This document shows positions 7,972 through 16,672 of a DNA stretch of 64,000 nt, piece after piece. Numbering within the stretch: position 1 is the first letter of the stretch; each line of letters opens with the position of its first letter. This stretch comes from Halieaceae bacterium (GTDB taxonomy: Bacteria; Pseudomonadota; Gammaproteobacteria; Pseudomonadales; Halieaceae), in contig CABYND010000003.1 of the NCBI GenBank assembly GCA_902520195.1, forward strand, positions 62,001 through 126,000, written 5' to 3'. Both the position numbers and the translations under genes were made by a program. The notes below the pieces were generated by a model. That model had not been told where the DNA came from. It worked only from the letters and a program-made list of their open reading frames with translations, and made no database searches.

Positions 7972-10221
7972 TTAATTACCGAAATCGTACACGACCTCTA
8001 CTCCCCAGGTTCTCGGAGCAACCGGCGTAGCATAGGACCACAAGCCAGAAACATTGAGGCCATGCGCCAGCGCATCCTCGTCAGTTAAGTTACGGCCAAA
8101 CAAGCTAAATGTCGCGCCACCTCGCTGATAATTAATCGACGCATCCAGATAGTTCTGTTTACCGTTCTTCAGCTCCGCTCTATTGGTTTGCTCTACGAAT
8201 AAGTCGTCAATGAAACGGAAGGCACCGCGAATCCAAGCTTGGCCTCCCGCCATATCCCATTCATAGGTTCCGGATATGGAGCCGGTGTACTCCGGGGCAC
8301 GCCTGAATTCGAGACCGCTGTTATCGACAATGCCGAACCCCGAATCAAAGGTGAACTCGTCATATTCCGAGTCGAGGTAACCGAAATTAGCTGCCAGAGT
8401 GAGACCCTCACTCACCAGAGCCTGACCTTGAAGCTCGATACCTTTCATCGTAGCGGTTGCCGCATTGAACACTGAGATTCTTTGCCCGGTAGCGCCATCA
8501 GACTTCAGACCGATTTCTTCCTGCTTGTCCTTGTAGTCCATATAGAAGTAGGCGCCGTTCAGACGGAAGCGACCACCACCGAACTCGGATTTGAAACCCA
8601 CCTCGTAATTTTCAAGAAACTCCGGGTTGTAGGGGATGGTCGCCGATTCAAAGCTGTCGACGCGGCCATTGTATCCTCCGCTGCGGTAGCCCTCCGAATA
8701 AGTGGCATAAAGCATGGCATCGTCATTCAAGCGAAAGCGCAGACCCACTTTAGGCGTGAATTCGCTCCAGTCAGTATCAGCATCTGCGGGCAAGTTACCG
8801 CGCTGTCGCGTCAGCTTCTCATCCTTGGTGTATCGACCGCCCACCGTCAAGGTCCAGCTGTCATTGAAGGCGTAATCTGCCTCAAAGAACGCCGCTCGCG
8901 AGTCGGTCTCCTGATGCGTGTACTGGGGAATGTCCAGAACGACGCCCGGGACAACAAAGGTAATCCAGCTGCGCAGCCGAATGTCGTATTCAGACTGCCA
9001 ATCGTAGACGCCCGCCACCAGCTTCAGGGCACCACCCGCATCATAAGTAAAGCGCAGCTCGTGACTTTGCTGCTCATACTCGGCGGGTCGATCTGTGCCG
9101 AAGAGCATCGGCTCTTCAGCCGTCCAGTTGGACACAATGGTCTCCTCAGTTTCAAACCTACCGTAGATGTAGTTCATTCTGAGATTTTCCGTGATGTCCC
9201 AGCGCGCTTCGATGATGTGGGTCTCGGCGTCAAATGTGGCATCGTCGGTGTTTAGTGCCAGATCGTCCGGTGAGGAGACCACGATGCCGTCCGGTAGCGG
9301 AAACTCTGTCCAGGTTGTGGGCTCGTAGATCACGCGCGAGGTCTTGTAGCGATCACCCGTCGTCGGTAGGTTGACGCTAGGAGCGCACAGGTTAAATCCA
9401 CTACAGAACAACTGATCGGGCTGCCCTACATTGAGGAGTGGCGGCGTATCCTGATCCGTCTCTTCGTTGGTATAGGTGTATTCCAGCTCAAAGTTGTCTG
9501 TCGCGTTCCAGAGCGCGTTAAACCCGTACGACTGATAATCGATCTTGCCCTCATCGCGACCCAGGGCGACATTTTCGTAGTAGCCGTCACGCAGGTTGTT
9601 TCGGGCAGCACTCAGCTTCACGGCGAGATTGTCTGTAACACCGAAATTCAAAATTCCGTCATACCAGTAGTTGTCATAGTCCCCGTAACCAACTCGCACC
9701 TTGCCGCCGAGCTCACCCGTGGGCTGGGTTCTCTCGACGCGAATGGTGCCGCCGACCGTATTACGACCGAACAAGGTACCCTGAGGTCCTCTGAGCACCT
9801 CCACTGATGCCAAATCGATGCTGCGCAAAATCGCGCCACTGTTCGCACCGATGAACAAGCCGTCGATCTCGACACCCACCGCAGGATCGAAGTTTTTCTC
9901 CACATCGGCCACACCGACCCCGCGGATATAAAGCGCCGCGTTACCACCCGGGCCCTGCGAGGTGTCGTCGAAAATCAGGTTTGGGGAGATAAACGCGAGG
10001 TCTCTGATGTCGCGCGCAAAGGTGCGATTGATCTCTGTCTCGGTCAAAGCACTCACCGAGAGACCTACGTCCTGAAGGTCTTCGGTCCTCTTTCGCGCAC
10101 TGACCACGACCTCCTCCAGCATCAACCCTTCTTGCGCGAGCGCAACAGGCGCAACGGGCAGCGCCGCCAGAGCGGCCAATACCGCAGCGCTCAGAACAGT
10201 CTGTCTTGATCCTATCTTCAT
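7972..10221 (-). CDS. TonB-dependent outer-membrane receptor
   Basis: A 749-residue receptor. The signal peptide is residues 1 to about 29 (cleavage after VALAQ or VALA), a TonB box lies in EEVVVSARK, and a plug domain contains LRGPQGTLFGRNTVGG. A 22-strand-type barrel ends VVYDFGN; the last residue is Asn rather than the usual aromatic. It transports a bulky or scarce nutrient across the outer membrane using TonB energy. In this catabolic setting a hydrophobic organic substrate is more likely than a siderophore, but the sequence does not decide. GAAGAGGG precedes the ATG. A strong terminator follows the gene, and a SnoaL-like gene lies 66 bp upstream on the same strand. Confidence 0.93.
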   Translation of the reverse strand: MKIGSRQTVLSAAVLAALAALPVAPVALAQEGLMLEEVVVSARKRTEDLQDVGLSVSALTETEINRTFARDIRDLAFISPNLIFDDTSQGPGGNAALYIRGVGVADVEKNFDPAVGVEIDGLFIGANSGAILRSIDLASVEVLRGPQGTLFGRNTVGGTIRVERTQPTGELGGKVRVGYGDYDNYWYDGILNFGVTDNLAVKLSAARNNLRDGYYENVALGRDEGKIDYQSYGFNALWNATDNFELEYTYTNEETDQDTPPLLNVGQPDQLFCSGFNLCAPSVNLPTTGDRYKTSRVIYEPTTWTEFPLPDGIVVSSPDDLALNTDDATFDAETHIIEARWDITENLRMNYIYGRFETEETIVSNWTAEEPMLFGTDRPAEYEQQSHELRFTYDAGGALKLVAGVYDWQSEYDIRLRSWITFVVPGVVLDIPQYTHQETDSRAAFFEADYAFNDSWTLTVGGRYTKDEKLTRQRGNLPADADTDWSEFTPKVGLRFRLNDDAMLYATYSEGYRSGGYNGRVDSFESATIPYNPEFLENYEVGFKSEFGGGRFRLNGAYFYMDYKDKQEEIGLKSDGATGQRISVFNAATATMKGIELQGQALVSEGLTLAANFGYLDSEYDEFTFDSGFGIVDNSGLEFRRAPEYTGSISGTYEWDMAGGQAWIRGAFRFIDDLFVEQTNRAELKNGKQNYLDASINYQRGGATFSLFGRNLTDEDALAHGLNVSGLWSYATPVAPRTWGVEVVYDFGN

Positions 10222-10287
10222 GGCTTTACCCTCTTCATGTGTTGTGGCTGTTTTGATTTATTGGGCGTTAAGTTCTTCAACGCAGAA

Positions 10288-10755
10288 CTACCCTTCCGGA
10301 GCACTAAGTGTCGTGCCCGCGAATTGGTTGAAATAATGGATGGTGACCTCCCGCTCGGAGATCCGCCAAATACCGTCACGTCGCGCGTAGCTGTCTTTGT
10401 AGGTGGCGCCGACGAAGGTGGCTTCGGTGCTGTCCGTCAGCAGCCCCATACAGTCCACGTCGCAGAGCCCGGTCGCTGTATCGGGCCCGGTGAACTCCAC
10501 CACCAAATTCGACGTCACGTGCTGCGATTGGACCCAAGCAGGCCAGAGCACCTCGTATACCGCCTCATGAATGCCATCGTGACCGGCAAAATCGCCAAAA
10601 GGTGGACCAATTTTCCACACGCAGTCATCCCACCAGATCGACAAAAACCGATCGAAGTCTCGCTTGTCGAAACCGTGACAATAATTGCTGACCAGCGCCT
10701 CGATGTGGTGTCGAGACTCCAGTTGGTCCAGGCGGGCAATTAACTCATCGCTCAC
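10288..10755 (-). CDS. SnoaL/NTF2-fold protein
   Basis: A 155-residue protein of the SnoaL-like family, related in layout to the one at 6577-7014: helix IEALVSNYCHGFDKRDFDRF, a strand pair around WWDDCVWKIG, and a C-terminal SYARRDGIWRISEREVTIHYF. It starts at GTG 10755 behind a strong AAGGGGGAG. The reaction is unknown; relatives isomerise or dehydrate ring compounds. It precedes the TonB receptor gene on the same strand and follows the F420 operon after 154 bp in which I see no strong terminator. Confidence 0.8.
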   Translation of the reverse strand: MSDELIARLDQLESRHHIEALVSNYCHGFDKRDFDRFLSIWWDDCVWKIGPPFGDFAGHDGIHEAVYEVLWPAWVQSQHVTSNLVVEFTGPDTATGLCDVDCMGLLTDSTEATFVGATYKDSYARRDGIWRISEREVTIHYFNQFAGTTLSAPEG

Positions 10756-10909
10756 CGATACTCCCCCTTTCTGCGGCGATTAACCGCTATTTTCTGCAAG
10801 ATAACTCATTATAAGAGAGGCTTTCGAAACCCTATCAGGCCGCCTGCTTTATGCCTCTTGCTTGTTGGTAGCAAGCCAGATTCGACAACAAGCGTCAAGC
10901 CCCTGCGCG

Positions 10910-13315
10910 TCAGGCGCTTTCTGAGGTTTTGGAGGTGGCCTCCCGCCCCGCAGGCGTCTCACAGACCCAGCGGATCGCGGCCGGCTGAAGATCAATGCTA
11001 CTGGTCTGCAGTGGCTCGTATCGGGTGTTTCGCTGTTGCGGGATGCGCCCTGCCCCCACGATGGCCTGCGACAGCGCTTCGGGATGCCACATTTGGCCGT
11101 GGGCCGCGCCGGCTGCCCGGGTGATGCTCTCATTGATCAGTACACCGCCCAGATCATTGGCTCCCGCCGATAACATATCCAGGGCACCAGCGCGCCCTAA
11201 CTTCACCCAGGAGGCCTGAATGTTGGGAATGAAATGCCCAATGATCAGTCGCAGTACCGCGTGCATCAGGCGTGCTTCGCGCCAGGTTGGCCCTGGACGC
11301 GACTCACCGCGGCGATACAGCGGCGCGCCCTCGCTGACGAAAGGCAGCGGCACGACCTCGGTAAACCCGCCTGTGCGCCTTTGTAACTCAATGACCCGCT
11401 GCCAATGCGTGACCCATGCGGACGGAGAGTCAACATGCCCGAACATGATCGTTGCGGTGCTGAACAGACCCACCTCATGAGCGCACTCCATAATCTCCAG
11501 CCAACGAGCACTGGTGACCTTGTCGGGGCACAGCATCGCGCGTACCTCCTCATCGAGTACTTCCGCAGCTGTACCCGGCAATGAATCCAGCCCCGCTTCC
11601 TTCAATAGCCTGAGGTAGCGCTCCAACGACAAGCCCAAAGTCTTGGCGCCCTGATCGATTTCCAGCGGAGAAAAAGCGTGCACATGCATATCAGGCGCAG
11701 CCGCCTTCACCGTCTCGATGATGTCCAGATAGGTCTGCCCGGTATAGTCAGGGTGAATGCCCCCCTGCAAACATACTTCTGTCGCACCCAGCGCGGCCGC
11801 TTCCTGAACCCGTCTGTACAGCTCCGCACCATCGAGGTCGTAGGCAGTGCGGCCGGAAGCAACCTCACCGCCCCCTTTTGAGAATGCACAAAATCGGCAG
11901 CTGTAATGGCACACGTTGGTGTAGTTAATGTTGCGGTTGATCACATAACTGACCACGTTGCCCACCTGCGTCTGGCGTAGCGCGTCTGCCGCCGCGCAAA
12001 CCGCCTCGACGTCCGCTCCTCGCGCACTGAACAGCGCCAGCATGCCGTCGGTGTCGACCGCCTCACCGCATAAACAGGCATCGAGTGCTTCTGTTACCGC
12101 AGGATCCATTCTCTGTGTGACAAGCGCAGTGGGCTGGGGTGGCTGCTCAGACACACCCGCTCGCCAGGCGTCATCGCGCACCAACCCCTCCGCGTCTGCC
12201 CACTCGAGTGATCGGCGTCTGACGTCCCGATCCAGCCACCGAGGCGCGGCGAGATACTGCGGATACACGGTCAAGCGGGCCAGCAGGTGCTTCTTTTGTT
12301 CCGCCGTTGCCGCGCGCAGTGCAGACAGGCTAGGCCAGGGTGCCTCGGGGTTGACGTAATCCGGCGTGACCGGGGAAACACCACCCCAGTCGTTAATGCC
12401 CGCCTCAATCAACCGACCCAGCTGCCCCGGACTCAGGTTCGGTGGTGCCTGCACGCTGACATCGGCTGGGAGAATCACCCTCGCCTGCGCAATGGTCCAC
12501 AGCAACTCTGACAAAGCTGCGTCCTGCGCATCGGCCATTAACGTCCCGGGCTTGGCGCAGAAATTCTGAATGATAACCTCCTGAATATGACCGTAGCGGT
12601 GGTGAAGTCGGGCGATCCCCTGCAGGTCTTTGACTCGCTCTTCGCGTGTCTCTCCGATGCCGACCAACAAGCCCGTAGTCATCGGTACCCGCAGCGCGCC
12701 CGCCCGGGCAAGGGTCAACCAACGACGAAACGGCCTTTTATCCGGAGATCCAAAGTGAGGCCCGCCACGCTCGGTCAGTCGCAGGGCGCCGCTCTCGAGC
12801 ATAACCCCCATCGATGCGGCAACCGGCCGCAATGTTTGCAGTTCGCTGCGAGTCAGGGTGCCGGCATTGATATGGGGTAACAGTGCCGTCTCGTCGAGCA
12901 CGCGCTGCGCGACCGCCGCCACATAGTCCACGGTGCTATCGAAACCCGCCGCTTGAAGCCATTCCCTCGCTGCGCGATACCGTAACTCAGGCTTCTCACC
13001 CAGCGTCAGCAATACCTCTCGGCACCCGGCACGGGCACCTTCACGGACGGTGGCGATAATTTCGTCCACCTCCAGATACAGCGCGCTCAATTGAGAGGGT
13101 GTTTTCGCGAATGTGCAGTAGTGGCACACATCTCTGCAGAGCCGTGTGACGGGGATAAAGACCTTGGGGCTGTAGGTAATGCGGGGACCATAATGGCGGT
13201 CTCGAATGCTACGAGCACGCGCCATGAGGACGTCGTCCATCTCGACCACGTCACTCCCATCTGCGAGCGCAACCATCGATCGCGCCGCATACCACTCGTT
13301 ATGCTGTGCCCCCAT
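10910..13315 (-). CDS. fbiC: FO synthase, fused CofG-CofH
   Basis: An 801-residue double radical-SAM enzyme that makes FO, the deazaflavin core of coenzyme F420, from tyrosine and a flavin-pathway ribityl diaminouracil. The N-terminal CofG half has its 4Fe-4S motif CRDVCHYC at residues 60-67. The C-terminal CofH half has CHYSCRFC at about 475. The fused form is typical of Actinobacteria; archaea mostly carry separate genes. It is the last gene of the F420 operon, 20 bp after cofC. The start at 13315 has only a weak ribosome-binding site, and Met14 is an alternative. Both clusters are intact, so the enzyme looks functional. Confidence 0.95.
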   Translation of the reverse strand: MGAQHNEWYAARSMVALADGSDVVEMDDVLMARARSIRDRHYGPRITYSPKVFIPVTRLCRDVCHYCTFAKTPSQLSALYLEVDEIIATVREGARAGCREVLLTLGEKPELRYRAAREWLQAAGFDSTVDYVAAVAQRVLDETALLPHINAGTLTRSELQTLRPVAASMGVMLESGALRLTERGGPHFGSPDKRPFRRWLTLARAGALRVPMTTGLLVGIGETREERVKDLQGIARLHHRYGHIQEVIIQNFCAKPGTLMADAQDAALSELLWTIAQARVILPADVSVQAPPNLSPGQLGRLIEAGINDWGGVSPVTPDYVNPEAPWPSLSALRAATAEQKKHLLARLTVYPQYLAAPRWLDRDVRRRSLEWADAEGLVRDDAWRAGVSEQPPQPTALVTQRMDPAVTEALDACLCGEAVDTDGMLALFSARGADVEAVCAAADALRQTQVGNVVSYVINRNINYTNVCHYSCRFCAFSKGGGEVASGRTAYDLDGAELYRRVQEAAALGATEVCLQGGIHPDYTGQTYLDIIETVKAAAPDMHVHAFSPLEIDQGAKTLGLSLERYLRLLKEAGLDSLPGTAAEVLDEEVRAMLCPDKVTSARWLEIMECAHEVGLFSTATIMFGHVDSPSAWVTHWQRVIELQRRTGGFTEVVPLPFVSEGAPLYRRGESRPGPTWREARLMHAVLRLIIGHFIPNIQASWVKLGRAGALDMLSAGANDLGGVLINESITRAAGAAHGQMWHPEALSQAIVGAGRIPQQRNTRYEPLQTSSIDLQPAAIRWVCETPAGREATSKTSESA

Positions 13316-13335
13316 AGTTCGGCTACTGTACAGCC

Positions 13336-14013
13336 TTAGGAGGCCCGATGGGTAGCGCTCAATGACACATTGATGTTGGTAGCCACCGACCAGCGAACCG
13401 TTGACTCGCCGAGGTCGGGGTCATCGGCGTCCAACCGATCCAGATCCTCTGGCTCATCGACATCCCTCGCCACACCGCTGGCACGCACGACCCGCCACCG
13501 GGTTTCGGCAGCTTTGGCTGCCTGCTGATGGCGCGCGAAACTGTCCTCACCAAAACAAAGCGGCACTGACTGATCGCGCCAACGGAGTACGGCGTTGGTA
13601 CCCGTTTCTGTGAAATCTGGGCTGAACACCGCGTGATGATCGACCGATGCGGCGATCACAGCAGAGATATCCTCCTGACCCAGAAACGGTAAGTCAGCGT
13701 GGATGAAGAGCAGTCGTTCGGCCTCTGTCCTCACGGCGACCATTTCGTGCGCGGCAATAAGACCGTGCTCGTGGCTTTCGGATTCCTGCCACACTACCAG
13801 AGGCCCCTCGGGAAAGACGTCGCGCATCCATCCCTCGCCACACACGACGTGCACAGCATCAATCTCGGGATGCCTCATGAGACACGACAGCACATCTTGC
13901 GCCATCGCCTCTACCAGGTCAGAGCGTTGCTCATCGTTCAGCACAGCAGACAAGCGCCGCTTGCTCTGTGAAAGTGTCTTCAGCGCCACCACTGCTTCAA
14001 TGGTCAACTTCAC
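13336..14013 (-). CDS. cofC: Phospholactate/phosphoenolpyruvate guanylyltransferase (CofC/FbiD)
   Basis: A 225-residue nucleotidyltransferase with the N-terminal VVALKTLSQSKRRLS that binds GTP and a central HADLPFLGQEDI metal-binding segment. It activates a three-carbon phospho-acid (2-phospholactate, PEP or 3-phosphoglycerate, depending on lineage) with GTP for transfer to FO. The start is a GTG at 14013 that overlaps the end of cofD by 17 bp. CofC is the step that sets which F420 variant is made, and the substrate cannot be read from the sequence here. Confidence 0.9.
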   Translation of the reverse strand: MKLTIEAVVALKTLSQSKRRLSAVLNDEQRSDLVEAMAQDVLSCLMRHPEIDAVHVVCGEGWMRDVFPEGPLVVWQESESHEHGLIAAHEMVAVRTEAERLLFIHADLPFLGQEDISAVIAASVDHHAVFSPDFTETGTNAVLRWRDQSVPLCFGEDSFARHQQAAKAAETRWRVVRASGVARDVDEPEDLDRLDADDPDLGESTVRWSVATNINVSLSATHRAS

Positions 14014-14992
14014 AAATCCTTAACAACCAGTCACCAAATGCCGCAGCGCGCGCGGGATCTGACATCACTGTCGACGTCGTCCGGATGTCCACACCCTCGG
14101 CGCGTAGATCGCCCGCCGCTAGCTGATCGGTTTCGTCCCACACCCACACGTCGACCAATCCTGGGTAATGCTCGCTCATCCAGTGGGTCCACCCGGCTGC
14201 GGATACCTCCAGACCCAGCTCTGACATGATTTTGCCGGTCGGACCCTTCAGCGCTTGCCCACCGATAATCGGCGATACCGCGACCACACGACGGGCAGCG
14301 TGGCGCAACAATCCCTGCATATCGGGAATATCGAGAATCGGCGCGATACTCAGGAACGGATTCGAAGGACCGAGCACGACATCTGTCCCTGCCGTGCCGA
14401 CGTCATCCAGCGCCTTGCTTAGTCGCTCTGCAGGCGAAGCCGAGTCAATCCCCTCGTATACGACATGACGGAGAACGGGTGTGCAGCGATGCGCAACAAA
14501 GTATTCCTGAAAAGCCATCTTGCCCTGGTCACTGATCACGTGGGTTCTGATTGGGGACGCCGTGGCGGGGACCACCGTGACGTGAGGCGGCACACCCAAT
14601 CGATCTCCCAGCTCCGTGGTTACACCCGCAACATCCTCTCCTGCCGCCAGCATGGCGGAGCGGGACAAGTGCAGGGCGAGATCCTTATCCCCCAACTGAA
14701 ACCAGTCCGGGCCACCCAGATTTTTGAGCGCCTCGAACACCGACCAGCTCTCCTCTGCGCGGCCCCAGCCTCTCTGGGGATCGATCGTCTTGGAGACGGC
14801 GTAAAGCACACTGTCAGTGTCCGGGCAGATCGAGAGGCCACAATGCTCGAAGTCGTCACCGGTATTGGTAACCACGAGCAGTGGCCTTTCGGCAGGAGCT
14901 TGAGACAAACCCGCGGCGAGTCGGGCGCCGCCACCCCCGCCACTCAGTAATACCAGCGGGGCGTTGCGTGCTGCACTCGGCACGTCACCCAT
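13997..14992 (-). CDS. cofD: 2-phospholactate transferase (CofD/FbiA)
   Basis: A 331-residue enzyme with the glycine-rich LLSGGGGGARLAAGL at about 14-28, the FO-binding PDTDSVLYAVSKTIDPQRGWG, and LGPSNPFLSIAPIL. It transfers the phospho-acid moiety from the guanylated CofC product to FO, giving F420-0 or its dehydro form. Its ATG overlaps the stop of cofE (ATGA), so translation is coupled. Length and motifs agree with the family. Confidence 0.95.
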   Translation of the reverse strand: MGDVPSAARNAPLVLLSGGGGGARLAAGLSQAPAERPLLVVTNTGDDFEHCGLSICPDTDSVLYAVSKTIDPQRGWGRAEESWSVFEALKNLGGPDWFQLGDKDLALHLSRSAMLAAGEDVAGVTTELGDRLGVPPHVTVVPATASPIRTHVISDQGKMAFQEYFVAHRCTPVLRHVVYEGIDSASPAERLSKALDDVGTAGTDVVLGPSNPFLSIAPILDIPDMQGLLRHAARRVVAVSPIIGGQALKGPTGKIMSELGLEVSAAGWTHWMSEHYPGLVDVWVWDETDQLAAGDLRAEGVDIRTTSTVMSDPARAAAFGDWLLRICEVDH

Positions 14993-15771
14993 CAGCGAAA
15001 CATATCCTGCTCAAGCGGTCGCAGTAATTGTTGGGCAGAGGCATTCTCCGACAAACGCAGATGACACCCTTGCACCCACACCACCGGCTGACCCTGATCG
15101 GTTTCACCCTGAACCAGCGACGCCGACGCCGCGAGCGCATCGGCAATAGCAGGCGCGGTGACCTGCATCATCCGACCATCAAGATCCCGCTCCCCAACCT
15201 GATCCCAGATCGGCTCAAAACCACTCACGCCGATGGCAAAGCCGACAGTGCCCATCCGCCAGGGCCGCCCCAGACTATCGCTGATGATGACCGGCACGGG
15301 CAAACCGAATGCCTCGCCAAGGTGTCGCGCCAGCGCGTGTGCGCTGGCATCCGGATTGTCCGGCCAAAGGAGCACGCTCTCTCCGTCGGAACCACCTGTG
15401 TCACCGACATTCGATCCGTCGATGCCTGCGTTAGCCAAAATATGCCCTGTGCGATGCTCCGCAATGATGAGCCCCGGGCGGGTGCGAATAATCGAGCGCG
15501 ACTCACTCAAAATGAGTGTGACAAGACGGGGGTCCTTACCCGTCAGGTCTGCAAGCGCCTGCGCCTCCGATGTGACGTCGACATCAGCTAGTCTGACCCG
15601 CCGCCCCTCAGCCTTGGACACCACCTTCTGCGCGACGATCAAGACCGAACCGGCATCAGGCGTTATATCTTGAGCGCGTGTCGCTGCAACGACGAGCTCG
15701 CCCAGCGCATCCCCCGCCAGAACGGCGGGGAAGTCCCGCAGCGGGGTTAGATGCAGCGCGCCGGGTTTCAC
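14992..15771 (-). CDS. cofE: F420:gamma-L-glutamyl ligase (CofE)
   Basis: A 259-residue ligase with VLIVAQKVVSKAEGR, RTRPGLIIAEHRTGHI and ISDSLGRPWRMGTVGFAIG, all characteristic of CofE. It adds glutamates to F420-0 using GTP. It is the stand-alone short form; the actinobacterial FbiB carries an extra C-terminal nitroreductase-like domain, absent here. Translation starts at GTG 15771, 4 bp after the npdG stop. No separate FbiB C-domain homologue is visible in the window. Confidence 0.93.
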   Translation of the reverse strand: MKPGALHLTPLRDFPAVLAGDALGELVVAATRAQDITPDAGSVLIVAQKVVSKAEGRRVRLADVDVTSEAQALADLTGKDPRLVTLILSESRSIIRTRPGLIIAEHRTGHILANAGIDGSNVGDTGGSDGESVLLWPDNPDASAHALARHLGEAFGLPVPVIISDSLGRPWRMGTVGFAIGVSGFEPIWDQVGERDLDGRMMQVTAPAIADALAASASLVQGETDQGQPVVWVQGCHLRLSENASAQQLLRPLEQDMFR

Positions 15772-15775
15772 AGGG

Positions 15776-16453
15776 TCATTCGATACCCGTCAAGCGGAGC
15801 CCGGCATGGGTTTTGTACTGTTTATTGATATTGATCAGCACGGAGGTGAGCGCCTCTGCCGCTGCGGCATTGTGGATGAGTCCTGCATGGAAGCCACGCA
15901 TCCCCATGGCCTCGATCAGATCGATCACACTCTGGCGCGCAGTCTTTTCGTTGCCGGTGACCAGCACATCGCAGGGAATATCCATATCGGCCTGTAAGTG
16001 CGCCGCCGCCACATTTTGTAGCGCACTGACCACCTGCACCTCTTCCCCCAGTAGCGTCTGGGCAATCATGCCAGCGCTGCCCTCTGGAGGTAATTGCACT
16101 CGCGCCACCCGCGGCGGCACCAACGGCACAGTCACGTCTACCACTACTTTACCCTGCACGGCGTTCTTAATGCTCTCCAACGTGGGGGTGTGCGCACCAA
16201 AAGGCACCGTCACAAAGACAATGTCACCCCGCTCTGCAGCACTTACGTTATCCAACCCCTCAATAGGCTGATGTGCAACACCACGACTGGCGAGCTCCGC
16301 CGTAAGCGCCTCGGCCGCTTCAACCGCCTGCTCCGGTTTTCTGGAACCCACCAGCACATCATGCCCGGCTTTGGCTAAACGCAGGGCCAAGCCACGGCCA
16401 AGATCACCAGTGCCACCGACGATTCCGATCGATGGTGTTGTATTGGAAGACAT
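15776..16453 (-). CDS. npdG: F420:NADPH oxidoreductase
   Basis: A 225-residue Rossmann protein with SIGIVGGTGDLGRGLALRLA near the N-terminus and VGSRKPEQA, the NADP-binding signature of the F420-dependent NADP reductase family. It exchanges hydride between NADPH and F420 and so supplies reduced F420. I chose the ATG at 16453, 8 nt after AGAGG; an ATG two codons upstream abuts that site. It is the first gene of the F420 operon and is divergent from a Baeyer-Villiger-type monooxygenase across 219 bp. Confidence 0.9.
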   Translation of the reverse strand: MSSNTTPSIGIVGGTGDLGRGLALRLAKAGHDVLVGSRKPEQAVEAAEALTAELASRGVAHQPIEGLDNVSAAERGDIVFVTVPFGAHTPTLESIKNAVQGKVVVDVTVPLVPPRVARVQLPPEGSAGMIAQTLLGEEVQVVSALQNVAAAHLQADMDIPCDVLVTGNEKTARQSVIDLIEAMGMRGFHAGLIHNAAAAEALTSVLININKQYKTHAGLRLTGIE

Positions 16454-16672
16454 ATTCATAACCTCTATTGTGGCGACATCGTTGACAAGGTTCAGAGCCT
16501 TGGCGATAGTGGTATCGGCGACTTGCTGAACACAAGTAAGTTTAGCTCAGACTGGCTTGAGACAAGAGCCCAAAGACAAGAAAAACGGCGGAGCAACCGC
16601 TGGTCGCAATCAACATGAGTGTACTGGAGTATCGACCTCTGGGCAGGGTTTCCGGGGAGCAGGAGAATTTTT

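Noticed and set aside
10756-10909. Terminator after the F420 operon
   Set aside because: Only a 5-bp GCTTG/CAAGC hairpin with no T-run was found.
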